Positions 19,386 through 29,202 are shown, counted from the first letter of the stretch. The stretch is 64,000 nucleotides of DNA from Marinobacterium stanieri (GCF_900155945.1 NZ_FTMN01000002.1:62001-126000); one strand, 5' to 3'. The notes: a model not told the origin generated them from the sequence alone. Numbers and translations are program-made.

Positions 19386-19392
19386 GAGTCCC

Positions 19393-20886
19393 ATGAGCCC
19401 ATCCATGCAAAACAGCAAAAGTAGCCGCACACCTTTCCTGACTGCGCAGCTGAACATGGCGTGCATCGCTTTCGTTGTGCTGACCCTGCTCCCGGTTCTC
19501 ATTGCTGCGCTAACAGTCGGTTTCAGTCTTTGGCTTTTCCTGCCACTGCCCTTTGCCATTGCCCTGGCCTGGATAACACGCCGCAAAGGGATGCGTGCAC
19601 TTAAAACATTGATTCGCATCGAGCAAACACTGGAAGAAGCCAACAAGGGCGGCTTTGACTCACGTATTACCCATACCGCCCATTTGGGTGAGGTTGGCAT
19701 GGTCGCCTGGGAACTTAACGACTTCCTGGACAAGATCGAGACCTACTTCAAGGAAGTCGATTCCTGCTTTCAGCATGTTTCCCAGGGCAAATATGACCGC
19801 TATGCCTTGTACAAGGGACTGCCGGGCCAGCTGCGCGAATCCCTGATCCGCATTAACACCTCGCTGGAGCTGATGCGCAAGGGAGCCGAGTTTGTCTCCA
19901 GTAACGAACTCAACTCAGACCTGCACACGCTTAACACATCACACCTGATCAATAACCTGCGCCAGAACCAGTCTGACTTGCTCAGCATCAGTCAGGAAAT
20001 GGAACGTGTTGAAACCATCGCCGCCAACAATGGTGAAGCCGCCCAGCAAAGCCAGCAAAGCGTCAGCACCATGGTGAAATCACTGCATGCCATCAACACC
20101 ACCATTGATGCCGTGGTTGTTTTGATCAAGCAGCTGGGCGAAGAAAGCCAGCAGATGTCCGAATCGCTGTCGTTTATTACTGAAATTGCCGATCAAACCA
20201 ACCTGCTGGCCCTGAATGCCGCCATTGAAGCCGCTCGAGCCGGTGAGCATGGTCGTGGCTTTGCCGTGGTGGCCGATGAAGTCAAAGCCCTTTCCAACCG
20301 CACCAAGGAAGCCGCCATCGAGATAAGCGCTACCGTCAGCGGCTTCAGCCAGCGCGTCGATGAAATGGTGGTCCAGGCCACCGAATCAGAACGTGCGTCC
20401 ACCGAACTTAGCGAAATGGCCGAGGGCTTGCGCCAGCAATTTGATACCTTTTCCTCTGCCGCTGATGAAACCCGCCGTTATATCAGCTATGCCAAGGACC
20501 TGACGTTCGGCTCTCTGGCCAAGGCCGACCACGTGATCTTCAAACAGAACGGCTACCTCATGTTTGACCATAACGAGGAACGCCCTGAAGTCATGGACGC
20601 TATCAGCGTCAATCATCACCAGTGTCGACTGGGTCAATGGTATTACGAAGGCCCGGGGCTTGAATCGTTCAGCACCACCAACAGCTACCGCCTGCTTGAA
20701 CAGCCCCACCGTGCCGTCCATGAAGCCGTACAGCGCGCCGTCGCTCTGCGCAACGAAAACTGGCGCGAAGAACCGGAAACACGCCGCAAAATTGTGGCGG
20801 AAATGGCGCTGGCAGAAGATGAAAGTTACAAAATTCTGCAATACATCGATGACATGATCGGAGAACGCCACCGACACCAAGCCTGA
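19393..20886 (+). CDS. Methyl-accepting chemotaxis protein with C-terminal CZB zinc-binding domain
   Basis: The protein has about 497 residues. Two N-terminal membrane helices (about 17-55) have almost no periplasmic loop, then a HAMP-like linker follows. The MCP hairpin ([24 protein letters not shown] and [18 protein letters not shown]) signals to CheA/CheW. The C-terminus is a CZB domain, seen as [30 protein letters not shown] and HEAV, giving three His and one Cys for zinc. The start could be ATG 19351, overlapping the PAS gene, but ATG 19393 has GAGAG before it. Having no ligand domain of its own, it likely depends on the PAS partner, resembling CetA/CetB energy taxis in Campylobacter. 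Confidence 0.9.
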   Translation: MSPSMQNSKSSRTPFLTAQLNMACIAFVVLTLLPVLIAALTVGFSLWLFLPLPFAIALAWITRRKGMRALKTLIRIEQTLEEANKGGFDSRITHTAHLGEVGMVAWELNDFLDKIETYFKEVDSCFQHVSQGKYDRYALYKGLPGQLRESLIRINTSLELMRKGAEFVSSNELNSDLHTLNTSHLINNLRQNQSDLLSISQEMERVETIAANNGEAAQQSQQSVSTMVKSLHAINTTIDAVVVLIKQLGEESQQMSESLSFITEIADQTNLLALNAAIEAARAGEHGRGFAVVADEVKALSNRTKEAAIEISATVSGFSQRVDEMVVQATESERASTELSEMAEGLRQQFDTFSSAADETRRYISYAKDLTFGSLAKADHVIFKQNGYLMFDHNEERPEVMDAISVNHHQCRLGQWYYEGPGLESFSTTNSYRLLEQPHRAVHEAVQRAVALRNENWREEPETRRKIVAEMALAEDESYKILQYIDDMIGERHRHQA

Positions 20887-21048
20887 ACACGGGGCTTGCA
20901 TCGCTTGCTGCCGCCGGATTATGCTCAAAGTGTTCTCCCGCTACTGGCTTATCAACAGTGATCTTGCGGGCGCCAGGCAGTAGCGACCGGCAGTTATGCT
21001 TTCGTCGGACTGGCACCCTGAATCAGCAGAGATGGAAAACAGGCAGTT

Positions 21049-22797
21049 ATGACGGATAAAGACGGCAACACCGCGACAACCGATCCGCAGGAGTTCATCA
21101 ACTACGTCAATCGTGAAACCAGCAAAGTGCTGGAGATGTTCTCCGCGACCGGTGGCGATGACATTCTGCGCCAGTTCACCCAGTCATGGACCGAGCTGGC
21201 CACACGCTCGCTGGAAGACCCTGGTGTCTGGATTCGAGCCATCGCTGATTACCAGCAGGCGCAATTCAACCTCTGGCGCAACCTGATGAGTGGCAACACG
21301 AGCGAAACACCCGTTGCCGAACCACCTCCAGGGGACAGGCGCTTTAAAGCCGAGGAGTGGTCGAAGAATCCGGTATTCGACTACATCAAGCAATCCTACC
21401 TGCTCACCTCCGGCATGCTCACCGAAATGGCGCAAAACGCCAAACTCTCTCAGCAACAGCAAGAAAAACTCGAGTTCTACACCCGCCAGTACGTTGACGC
21501 CATGTCGCCGTCCAACTTCGCGATCACCAACCCCGAAGTATTGCAGCAGGCCATGGAAACCAAGGGCGCCAGCCTTGTAGACGGTCTGAAGAACCTGCTG
21601 GGTGATATCGAAAAAGGTCATATTTCCATGACCGATGAGTCTGCCTTCGAGCTGGGTAAAAACCTCGCCACCACTGAAGGTGCCGTGGTTTTCCAGAACG
21701 ACATTTTCCAGCTGATTCATTACAAGCCGCTCACTGAGCAGACCTATGAACGCCCCACGCTGATCGTGCCTCCGAGCATCAACAAGTTTTACATTCTTGA
21801 CCTGCAGCCGGATAACTCCTTCGTGCGTTTCTGCCTGGAGCAGGGACAGGATGTATATCTGGTCTCCTGGGTTAACCCCTCCGTTGACCAGCGCGATATC
21901 AGCTGGGATGACTATGTCGGCGATGGCGTACTGACTGCCATTGATTGCGTCAAGCAGGTGAGCGGTCAAGACAAGATCAATATGGTGGCCTGGTGTGTCG
22001 GTGGTACCCTGACCGCTTCTGCGTTGGGTGTATTGGCCAATCGCAAGGACAACAGCGTTGGCAGCTGTACCTTCCTGACCACGCTGATCGACTTTGAAGA
22101 TCCGGGTGACCTGCGCGTCTACATTGATGAGCAGCAGATCAACCAGCTGGCCGAAAAGGTGAACAAGGAAGGTGTATTGCACGGGCGCGAGCTGGCAACC
22201 TCCTTCAACATGCTGCGTTCCAACGACCTGATCTGGTCCTATGTAGTGAATAACTACCTCAAGGGGCAGACACCGCCGCCGTTCGATATCCTGTACTGGA
22301 ACAGCGACCCCACCAACCTGCCTGCTGCCATGTACACCTACTACCTCAAGGGCATGTACCTGGATAACAACCTGGTGAAGCCGGGTGGCCTGACGGTGTG
22401 TGGCGAGAAAATCGACCTGAGCAAGGTGAAAACACCCTGCTACTTCCTGTCCACCCTGGAAGATCACATTGCCCCCTGGAAATCCACGTTCAAGGCACTG
22501 GATCTGCTCAGCGGCAACAATGAATTCGTACTGGGTGCCAGCGGCCATGTAGCCGGTGTCATCAACCCCGCGAAGAAGAACCGCCGCAACTACTGGATCA
22601 AGGGTGAAATGGGCAAAGGCTGTGATCACTGGCTCGAAACTGCAGAGCGTCAGGAAGGCTCCTGGTGGAATCACTGGAACGACTGGATTCGTCGTCGCGC
22701 AGGTAAAAAGCAGGACGCACCTGCCGAGTACGGCAATGCTGACTTCAAGGTGATTGAACCCGCACCAGGCAGCTACGTACGTCAGCGCCTGGACTGA
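21049..22797 (+). CDS. phaC: Poly(3-hydroxyalkanoate) synthase, class I-like (copy 1)
   Basis: PhaC polymerises hydroxyacyl-CoA to PHA granules. The 582-residue product has the conserved N-terminal region (FEYTRQY-type block LEFYTRQYVDAMSPSNF) and an alpha/beta hydrolase core. The triad is Cys316 in VAWCVGGT, Asp472 in LEDHIAPW and His500 in ASGHVAGV. The residue before the nucleophile pocket is Ala-Trp rather than the usual Gly-Tyr. The C-terminus (EGSWWNHWNDWI) is typical. No phaA, phaB or phasin lies beside it. A terminator follows directly, so it is monocistronic. A second, distinct phaC is present near 60-61.7 kb. Confidence 0.95.
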   Translation: MTDKDGNTATTDPQEFINYVNRETSKVLEMFSATGGDDILRQFTQSWTELATRSLEDPGVWIRAIADYQQAQFNLWRNLMSGNTSETPVAEPPPGDRRFKAEEWSKNPVFDYIKQSYLLTSGMLTEMAQNAKLSQQQQEKLEFYTRQYVDAMSPSNFAITNPEVLQQAMETKGASLVDGLKNLLGDIEKGHISMTDESAFELGKNLATTEGAVVFQNDIFQLIHYKPLTEQTYERPTLIVPPSINKFYILDLQPDNSFVRFCLEQGQDVYLVSWVNPSVDQRDISWDDYVGDGVLTAIDCVKQVSGQDKINMVAWCVGGTLTASALGVLANRKDNSVGSCTFLTTLIDFEDPGDLRVYIDEQQINQLAEKVNKEGVLHGRELATSFNMLRSNDLIWSYVVNNYLKGQTPPPFDILYWNSDPTNLPAAMYTYYLKGMYLDNNLVKPGGLTVCGEKIDLSKVKTPCYFLSTLEDHIAPWKSTFKALDLLSGNNEFVLGASGHVAGVINPAKKNRRNYWIKGEMGKGCDHWLETAERQEGSWWNHWNDWIRRRAGKKQDAPAEYGNADFKVIEPAPGSYVRQRLD

Positions 22798-22827
22798 TAA
22801 ACACCTCACACTTACACGCACTAGACA

Positions 22828-22858
22828 ACGGGGGCCTTCTGGCTCCCGTTTCGTTTGT
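22828..22858 (+). terminator. Rho-independent terminator of phaC copy 1
   Basis: A 9-bp stem (ACGGGGGCC / GGCTCCCGT, one G-T pair) with a TTCT loop is followed by a T-rich run (TTTCGTTTG), 30 bp after the phaC stop. Confidence 0.85.
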
Positions 22859-23018
22859 GCCTGATTACAAACACTTATTCAGCCTATAAGACAGCTATCA
22901 TTGCACTCAGGCCTGCAGCAGCTTATCCTTGCCGCACTCACATGAATGGTGAGAGCCAACCCCTGGCTTGGGAAAAAGGCTCCTGCACCCAAGATCGCCA
23001 AGGGTATGATTTAATCAA

Positions 23019-24404
23019 GTGTCAGTGATAAGCCCGCAACGCAGCGCAGAAATCATCCAGCTTCTCCGTCTGGGCTGGCCCATTATGGTGGCCCAGCTGG
23101 CGCAGAACTCCATGACCTTCGTCGACACCCTGATGTCAGCACAAGCAGGGCCAGAAGACCTCGCCGCCATCGCCTTGGGCAGCAGCCTTTGGCTCCCACT
23201 GTTCCTGGCTGTTGCCGGCATCCTCATGGCCACAACGCCCACCGTTGCCCACCTGGTGGGGGCAAACCGAAGCCATGCAACACGGCACACCTTTCAGCAG
23301 GCCTGCTGGCTGGCATTACTTATGGGCGGCATTGGCGTTTTCCTGCTGCGCAATGCATCCCCCATACTCGATCTTCTACAGCTTGAACCGGGGCTTTATG
23401 CCAAAACCCAGGATTATCTCGATGCCGTAAGCTGGGGCTTCCCTGCCTTTCTCCTTTACCAGGTGGTGCGCAGCTTCTCAGAGGGATACGGTAAAACCCA
23501 CCCAGCCATGCGCATTGCCGTACTCGGTGTCTTACTCAATATCCCGCTGAACTATGTCCTGATTTTCGGCAAGCTGGGCCTTCCCGCCATGGGCGGTGTC
23601 GGCTGCGGTTATGCCACGGCGATTGTCATGTGGGTCATGTTACTGACCGGCCTGGGCTATCTTCGCCACAGCCCCCTTTTCAGCCCCCTGGAGGTTTTCA
23701 GCCACTGGCAACGACCTTCGCTGGCCTCAATCAAGGAATTGCTGAAGCTGGGCGTACCCATCGGCGTATCCCTGCTGATTGAAGTGAGCATGTTCTGCGT
23801 ACTGGCCTTGATCCTGGCCCCTCAGGGCGAAAGCGTCATTGCCGCCAACCAGATCACCATCAGCTACACCGGTATGGTATTCATGATTCCGCTCAGCATG
23901 GCCATGGCGCTGACCATTCGCGTAGGCCACCTGGTCGGCGCAAAGGATCCGGCCGCAGCCCGCTTTGCCGCCTCCACCGGCACCCTGATTACGCTCTGCA
24001 TAGCATCTTTCAGCTGCACCCTGTCGCTCCTGCTGGCCCCGCAGATTGTCTCCCTCTACACTGACCACACCGCCATCAGCACCCTGGCCATCACCCTGAT
24101 CAGCATTGCGGCCGTGTTCCAGTTTTCCGATGCTCTTCAGGTCAGCGCCGCCGGTGCACTGCGTGGCTACAAGGATACCGCCATCCCCCTGTTCATGGTT
24201 TTCATCGCCTACTGGGTTATCGGCCTGCCCGTCGGGTATACACTCGGTTTCACCGACTGGTTGACCCCCGCCCTGGGGGCAGCTGGCCTCTGGTATGGAC
24301 TGTTGATCGGGCTTAGCGTTGGCGCCGTACTCCTGGGTACACGACTGCTGAGGATTTCCCGCCATGCGCTACATCGTTCTGCTGTGCCTGCTGACCACTC
24401 TTAG
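23019..24404 (+). CDS. MATE family multidrug efflux transporter (NorM-like)
   Basis: This 461-residue inner-membrane protein has about twelve hydrophobic helices. It has the MATE hallmarks GWPIMVAQLAQNSMTFVDTLM in helix 1 and a related block at the start of the second half (LGVPIGVSLLIEVSMF). MATE pumps export cationic drugs using Na+ or H+. Translation seems to start at GTG 23019 (MSVISPQRSAEII). No strong Shine-Dalgarno is visible, and GTG 23025 is an alternative. The 3' end overlaps the DUF3080 lipoprotein start by 41 bp, implying cotranscription. Substrate and coupling ion are unknown. Confidence 0.9.
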   Translation: MSVISPQRSAEIIQLLRLGWPIMVAQLAQNSMTFVDTLMSAQAGPEDLAAIALGSSLWLPLFLAVAGILMATTPTVAHLVGANRSHATRHTFQQACWLALLMGGIGVFLLRNASPILDLLQLEPGLYAKTQDYLDAVSWGFPAFLLYQVVRSFSEGYGKTHPAMRIAVLGVLLNIPLNYVLIFGKLGLPAMGGVGCGYATAIVMWVMLLTGLGYLRHSPLFSPLEVFSHWQRPSLASIKELLKLGVPIGVSLLIEVSMFCVLALILAPQGESVIAANQITISYTGMVFMIPLSMAMALTIRVGHLVGAKDPAAARFAASTGTLITLCIASFSCTLSLLLAPQIVSLYTDHTAISTLAITLISIAAVFQFSDALQVSAAGALRGYKDTAIPLFMVFIAYWVIGLPVGYTLGFTDWLTPALGAAGLWYGLLIGLSVGAVLLGTRLLRISRHALHRSAVPADHS

Positions 24405-25419
24405 CGGATGTAGCCAGGATCCTGTCACTGAACGCCTGCATGACTACGCCTCTCGTGTAGGGAACGCCATTGAATTTGACGTTGAACTCAGCCTCGTCGA
24501 CAACCTCCCCCAGTATCCCGCCAAGCGCGACCGTATTCAGCCCGTTGATGATATCCGCGAAGGCTTGCTGGACGTGCTGGACTTGCGACGCTGCGGACTG
24601 CTGACTCTGATCGGTGAGCGCAACAGCTCCCTGGGCAAGCTTGCCGGGCATAGCCAACGTCTGATTTATGAAATGCGCTTTCTGCCGCCCCTGCGCCAAT
24701 GCATACAAACGTTAAGCAACCAGCAAACCCCACTTGACGAAAGCGACCAGCAACTGTTGCAGCGTCTTACCCAAATCGAGGCAATCAAACGACAAAACCT
24801 GCCAGGCATCGTAGCCAACGCAGTTTTTGCTACCGAAGAAATCGAGCAGCAATTCTCGCTCAACGCCACAGCAGCCGACCAGGCCACGCTCGAGGCTTAC
24901 ACCCATGTAGAACCGGCATTGCAGCGCCTCGCACACCTGGCTGATTTGAGTCAGCGCTCGGATTGGCCTGTACCAGACAATATCGACCAGCTGGAAGACA
25001 GCTACGCACAGCTATACCGCACCCCCTTTGGTGCCAGCTGGCTGAAAAGCCTGAGCTATTTGACCCAGACACTGGACCAGACCGCTGATGCGCTGGAGCA
25101 GCGACTTGAACAACGCCCGCTATGTTTCAATCGTAAACCCACCCCGCAGGCACAGATCATGCGCAACGTCTTTGAGCGGTATTATGCAGGACAGCTGCAG
25201 CCATGGATGTCAGCCGTACACCGTAATGGCCAGCGCTGGCGGTCGCATTGGCAAACACTGGCCGAAACCCTGCCGTTGACACCTCAGCTGCAAGATTATT
25301 TCTCCGCCACCCTGCTGGGCGATACCAGTCTGTGGCAAGACTACATTTCAGCGCGTGATCGCCATACCAAAAGCTGGCAGCGTATGCTGGGGCATTGCGG
25401 CATGATGCCCTCGGCATGA
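24364..25419 (+). CDS. DUF3080 family lipoprotein
   Basis: This 351-residue envelope protein starts with a lipoprotein signal (MRYIVLLCLLTTLSGC), with the lipobox LSGC at about residue 16. The mature part is helical and carries the family block LLTLIGERNSSLGKLAG followed by SQRLIYEMRFLPPL. It overlaps the 3' end of the MATE gene by 41 bp in another frame. DUF3080 has no known function. Ser-Gln after the lipidated Cys predicts sorting to the outer membrane, by the general Lol rule. Confidence 0.8.
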   Translation: MRYIVLLCLLTTLSGCSQDPVTERLHDYASRVGNAIEFDVELSLVDNLPQYPAKRDRIQPVDDIREGLLDVLDLRRCGLLTLIGERNSSLGKLAGHSQRLIYEMRFLPPLRQCIQTLSNQQTPLDESDQQLLQRLTQIEAIKRQNLPGIVANAVFATEEIEQQFSLNATAADQATLEAYTHVEPALQRLAHLADLSQRSDWPVPDNIDQLEDSYAQLYRTPFGASWLKSLSYLTQTLDQTADALEQRLEQRPLCFNRKPTPQAQIMRNVFERYYAGQLQPWMSAVHRNGQRWRSHWQTLAETLPLTPQLQDYFSATLLGDTSLWQDYISARDRHTKSWQRMLGHCGMMPSA

Positions 25420-25477
25420 CTTGTACCTGCACCCTTTATCTTTCATCATAGGGCCAATAGCGTAATGGAGAGCGCTT

Positions 25478-26176
25478 TTGCCTGCTTCCCCCCCTTCACA
25501 TCGACTTTCATTACCTGGCATTTCGTTACTGCTGGGCATGGCAGCGGCTTTGGTCGTTGCCATTGCCACCGCCGTAGAAACCTCGGCCTTGCGCCTGAGC
25601 GAGAGCCAGATTGAGGAGTATCGCAAGGTCTATGGAGAGGATGCCGCCAAGCGCCTGCGGGCCTGGCAGGCCCTGATCCGTGACAGCGCCCATCTGCCCG
25701 AAGACGAAAAGCTGCAAGTGGTAAACCGTTTTTTCAACCAGGTGCGCTTCATAGACGATATCGTGCATTGGAAACAGAAGGATTACTGGGCAACCCCGGT
25801 TGAGTTTCTCATCAGTAACGGCGGCGATTGCGAAGACTTTTCAATCGCCAAGTTCTTTACACTGCGTGCTCTGGGCGTGTCCGAGGAGAAAATGAGCATT
25901 GCCTACGTTAAGGCACTGGAGCTTAACCAGGCGCACATGGTACTGACCTATTATTCTGACCCCAGCGCCATGCCCGTTGTATTGGACAACCTTATTGGCG
26001 AAATTCGTCCCGCCAACCAGCGACCGGACCTGCTTCACGTGTACACTTTTAATGGCGACAGTCTCTGGGTGAGCAAAAAAGGACGCAGAGCAGAGCTGGT
26101 AGGCACCTCAAACAAGCTTAAACCCTGGGTCAAACTGCAATCCCGCATAGAACAGAACGCTGTCAACCTGAACTAG
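25478..26176 (+). CDS. lapG: LapG-type periplasmic transglutaminase-like cysteine protease
   Basis: LapG cuts RTX adhesins (LapA type) from the outer membrane and so triggers biofilm dispersal. The 232-residue protein has an N-terminal signal/anchor (ISLLLGMAAALVVAIATAV). The catalytic triad is Cys118 in NGGDCEDFSIAKF, His153 in NQAHMVLTYY and Asp170 in VVLDNL; spacing agrees with known LapG. Translation starts at TTG 25478, seven bases after GGAG. lapD follows 16 bp later, the standard pairing. Calcium-binding acidic residues around the Cys motif fit the family. No LapA-like adhesin or LapBCE secretion genes are in the window. Confidence 0.93.
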   Translation: MPASPPSHRLSLPGISLLLGMAAALVVAIATAVETSALRLSESQIEEYRKVYGEDAAKRLRAWQALIRDSAHLPEDEKLQVVNRFFNQVRFIDDIVHWKQKDYWATPVEFLISNGGDCEDFSIAKFFTLRALGVSEEKMSIAYVKALELNQAHMVLTYYSDPSAMPVVLDNLIGEIRPANQRPDLLHVYTFNGDSLWVSKKGRRAELVGTSNKLKPWVKLQSRIEQNAVNLN

Positions 26177-26192
26177 CCCGAGGAGCATTCAG

Positions 26193-28151
26193 ATGTCTTT
26201 GACCAACCAGATCATTACGACCGTAATTGCCGTCATTCTCGGGCTGGCGGTCAGCACCCTGTATATCCTGTCGGACAGCTCCCGCAACACTTTGGTTACT
26301 CAGCTGGAATCGCATGCCGAAGACGGTGCTACCCACCTAGGTCTCTACCTGGCTCCATACATGCAAAAAGGCGATGTTGCGACAGTAGAAACAGCGGTCA
26401 ACGCCATCTTCGACAGCGGTTTTTACCAGCGGATTGATGTATTGGACAGAGCTGGCGAGGCACTCTATAGCAAGCAATTCGACAGCTCTGCCAACATTGA
26501 TGCGCCTGAGTGGTTCATTCAGCTGATTCCAATTACACCACCCACCAAAACCCGCGATATCGCCTATAACTGGCAGCAGGTCGGCAGCATTCATATCCGC
26601 AGCCGTGCCGGCTATGCCTACGAGCAGCTTTGGCTCGGCGTACGCAACGCGCTGTTACTATCAGCCGTACTATCGCTCCTCGCGGCATTAGTGCTCTCGG
26701 GACTCCTGCGCATTCTGCTCAGCCCCTTGCGTGGTGTTGAGCATCAGGCAATGGCTCTGGCCCGCCGGGAGTATATAGAGCAACCCAACCTGCCCAAAAC
26801 TCGTGAACTGCGCCGGGTTGTTACTGCCATGAATCTGATGGTCCGCCAGGTTGAGAATATGTTCAACGAGCAGAACCGTAACATTGAGGCACTGCGTACT
26901 GCCGCTTACCGCGACACCCTGACCGGACTCAATAACCGCAAAGCCGCTCTGACCCAGCTGAACGAACATCTGGAATACCGCCAGGACTTTGGACCGGCCT
27001 CGCTGATCTGTCTGCGCCTTAACAACCTGCAACAGCTCAACAAGGAACTGGGCGAAGACAATACCAACCATCTGATTCAAACCAGCGCCCGCTTGCTTGA
27101 CGAACTGGCCAAACAACTTGGCTTTAACGTGACCGGTCGCATGGGTGGCGCCGAACTGGTGCTGCTGGCACGACGCCGCAATCGTGATCTGTGGCAGCAA
27201 AAACTGGAGCCATTGGCCAACCAGATCAATACGCTGCACGCCCAGCTCAACAACACTGAGGGCAAACCCAATATAGTCAGCATTGGCATTAGCAGCTGCG
27301 AGGGTCACGACAAGACCGAGACGCTGCTTTCGCAGGCCCGGTTCGCGGCAGATCAGGCAGAGGAAAACAATGAAGCCATCGCCTTCTATAGCCAACACCA
27401 GGCACAGCGCGGCTGGTCCGAGCAATGGCAGGAGCATGTTGCCAACGTGATTGGTAACGGCCAGATCTTCCTGCAGCAACAGACGCTTGTCGGCACCGAA
27501 AACCAGCCAGTGCACGCAGAGGTGTTCGCCCGTATCCTGAACCAGGAAAACGAGCCCTGCAGCGCCGGTGAATTCCTCGGGGTAGCACGCGACCTGGACC
27601 TGCTGCCGGTCATTGACCGACTGGTAATCGAGCGAGCCTTGAGCTACTTGCTGACACACGAGGCCCCATCACGACTGGCTGTAAACCTGGCTAACCAGAC
27701 CCTCAGCCAGCCTGAATTTGTCGACTGGCTGCTACAGAAGCTCGAGCAGAGCCCGGCCAGCGCGCGGCTGTCGATTGAGGTTAACGAAACAGCCATCCTC
27801 ACCCGTCTTGACGCTATCCAGTCATTGCGCAACTCACTTCAGGGACTGGGTGTGGAGTTTGGCGTCGATAACTTTGGCACCCACCCCAACGGCTTCAGCT
27901 ATCTGTACGCTCTGCGCCCGGACTATCTGAAAATTGATGGTTCACTCGTACGCCATCTGAGCCACAGCGAAGAAGACCGCTTCTTTGTCAGCAGCCTGAT
28001 CAGCGTGGCTCACAGTCTGGAAATCCAGGCACACGCCGAGCATGTCGAGAACGAGACGCAGCGCAGCACCCTGCAGGGCATGAAGATTGATGGCACCCAG
28101 GGCTATCTGCATGGCCAGCCGAGTGCCCTGGGATCAGTGTCAGAGGTGTGA
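26193..28151 (+). CDS. lapD: LapD-type c-di-GMP receptor with degenerate GGDEF and EAL domains
   Basis: LapD senses cytoplasmic c-di-GMP and sequesters LapG in the periplasm when bound. The 652-residue protein has a first membrane helix (about 5-25), a periplasmic LapD/MoxY domain (to about 150), a second helix (LLLSAVLSLLAALVLSGLL), a HAMP linker (ILLSPLRGVEHQAMAL) and two degenerate enzyme domains. GGDEF reads GGAEL and EAL reads EVF, and the DDFG motif is DNFG, so neither synthesis nor hydrolysis is expected. Binding through the EAL fold is the known LapD mechanism. It follows lapG by 16 bp and its end overlaps convergent trxC by 12 bp. Confidence 0.94.
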   Translation: MSLTNQIITTVIAVILGLAVSTLYILSDSSRNTLVTQLESHAEDGATHLGLYLAPYMQKGDVATVETAVNAIFDSGFYQRIDVLDRAGEALYSKQFDSSANIDAPEWFIQLIPITPPTKTRDIAYNWQQVGSIHIRSRAGYAYEQLWLGVRNALLLSAVLSLLAALVLSGLLRILLSPLRGVEHQAMALARREYIEQPNLPKTRELRRVVTAMNLMVRQVENMFNEQNRNIEALRTAAYRDTLTGLNNRKAALTQLNEHLEYRQDFGPASLICLRLNNLQQLNKELGEDNTNHLIQTSARLLDELAKQLGFNVTGRMGGAELVLLARRRNRDLWQQKLEPLANQINTLHAQLNNTEGKPNIVSIGISSCEGHDKTETLLSQARFAADQAEENNEAIAFYSQHQAQRGWSEQWQEHVANVIGNGQIFLQQQTLVGTENQPVHAEVFARILNQENEPCSAGEFLGVARDLDLLPVIDRLVIERALSYLLTHEAPSRLAVNLANQTLSQPEFVDWLLQKLEQSPASARLSIEVNETAILTRLDAIQSLRNSLQGLGVEFGVDNFGTHPNGFSYLYALRPDYLKIDGSLVRHLSHSEEDRFFVSSLISVAHSLEIQAHAEHVENETQRSTLQGMKIDGTQGYLHGQPSALGSVSEV

Positions 28152-28574
28152 TCTGACCCAACGTTCCAGACTGGACAGGTCCATGGCGCCCGCCTGTCGG
28201 GCGATCTCCTGCCCCTGATGCACAATCAACAGGGTCGGAATACTGCGAATCGCATAGCGGGCGGCCAGTGACTGGGATTCTTCCGTATTGACCTTGAGCA
28301 ACAGACACGCGGGTTCAAGTTTCCCTGAGGCCTGCTCGAATACGGGCGCCATCATTTTGCAAGGCCCGCACCATGAGGCCCAGAAATCGATTACCAAAGG
28401 CAGATCGGTATTGGCTGCAATGCGGGCGAAAGCGGCCTCATCAACCTCATGCGGCTGCCCTGTCATCAGGGGCTGCTTGCAGCGGCCACAGACTGGATCT
28501 CGAGCGAGACGGGATTCGGGTAAGCGATTGGTTGCCAGACATTGGCAACAGCTGAGATGAACCTGACGGGACAT
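28140..28574 (-). CDS. trxC: Thioredoxin 2 (TrxC)
   Basis: TrxC is a zinc-containing cytoplasmic thioredoxin induced by oxidative stress in E. coli. The 144-residue product starts MSRQVHLSC, carries an N-terminal zinc motif (two CxxC pairs, CCQC and CGRC), then the thioredoxin domain with WASWCGPCKMMAP and cis-Pro strand IRSIPTLLI. AGGAGG seven bases upstream fixes the start at ATG 28572-28574, not the in-frame codon 27 bp upstream. The 3' end overlaps lapD on the other strand by 12 bp. No OxyR site could be identified by eye. Confidence 0.95.
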   Translation of the reverse strand: MSRQVHLSCCQCLATNRLPESRLARDPVCGRCKQPLMTGQPHEVDEAAFARIAANTDLPLVIDFWASWCGPCKMMAPVFEQASGKLEPACLLLKVNTEESQSLAARYAIRSIPTLLIVHQGQEIARQAGAMDLSSLERWVRSHL

Positions 28575-28635
28575 GGCGGAACCTCCTGAGACACGTCTCA
28601 TTTAACTGGAGGCGACCCGCCCTGATTTCAAGCGT

Positions 28636-29202
28636 TTAGCGACCGCCTTTGTTCAACAAGGCTTCCAGCTTGCGGTTCATGCGGTCTTCTTTCTGCTTCT
28701 GGCGGGATTCACGCTCCTGGCGGCGCTCTTCCTGCTGACGTTCACGACGCTGATCACGGATTTCCTTCAAGCGCCCGGCTGCATGCTCCGCTTCTCCAGC
28801 AGTAACCTTGCCACAGGCCTCACCCTTGAGATCAACGCGCTCAACATCCTCAACAACAGACTTGAGGTAGGCGATGGAGCGCACATAGGTGGCCAGCGCG
28901 CGCTTGATCCGGTTACGGGCCAGTTTTTCATCAGCAATCAGGTCTTCCTGAATACCGATCTTGAGCGGGCGTACATTGTCGCGGCTGAAGGTTTGCGGAT
29001 AGGCTTCAATCAACTGCTCAAGGGCTGCCTGGTTGGCGGCACGGTTCTTGGAACGATTCTTGCCGGTGGCGTTTTGGTTCACTGTTTGACTCTCTGTTGT
29101 CCGGTGTTTTGCCTGACTTTTCTGCTCGACAGTCACCAGGCGTTGTTCACATTCCTGCAGCAGTGTCTCAACACTGGTCTGCAGATTTTCAAGTTCCGAC
29201 AC
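28636..29202 (-). CDS. proQ: ProQ/FinO-domain RNA chaperone
   Basis: ProQ proteins bind structured RNAs and sRNAs. The 188-residue product has a variable N-terminus, the FinO domain LIEAYPQTFSRDNVRPLKIG through ARNRIKRALATYVRSIAYL to VDLKG (about 62-130), and a highly charged, Arg/Glu-rich C-terminal tail (RDQRRERQQEERRQERES). The tail is likely disordered or coiled. It starts at GTG 29200-29202, directly abutting the tusA stop (TGAGTG), so the two are translationally coupled. E. coli ProQ has a C-terminal Tudor-like domain. Here it is replaced by the charged helix, as in other short ProQ proteins. Confidence 0.9.
   Translation of the reverse strand: MSELENLQTSVETLLQECEQRLVTVEQKSQAKHRTTESQTVNQNATGKNRSKNRAANQAALEQLIEAYPQTFSRDNVRPLKIGIQEDLIADEKLARNRIKRALATYVRSIAYLKSVVEDVERVDLKGEACGKVTAGEAEHAAGRLKEIRDQRRERQQEERRQERESRQKQKEDRMNRKLEALLNKGGR

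Noticed and set aside
21184-22821. Long minus-strand frame opposite phaC copy 1 (545 codons)
   Set aside because: The phaC frame carries the catalytic triad and conserved ends. The opposite frame is a by-product of codon bias.
28575-28601. Longer trxC N-terminus from 28601
   Set aside because: AGGAGG lies just before the ATG at 28572-28574, leaving no ribosome site for the longer form.
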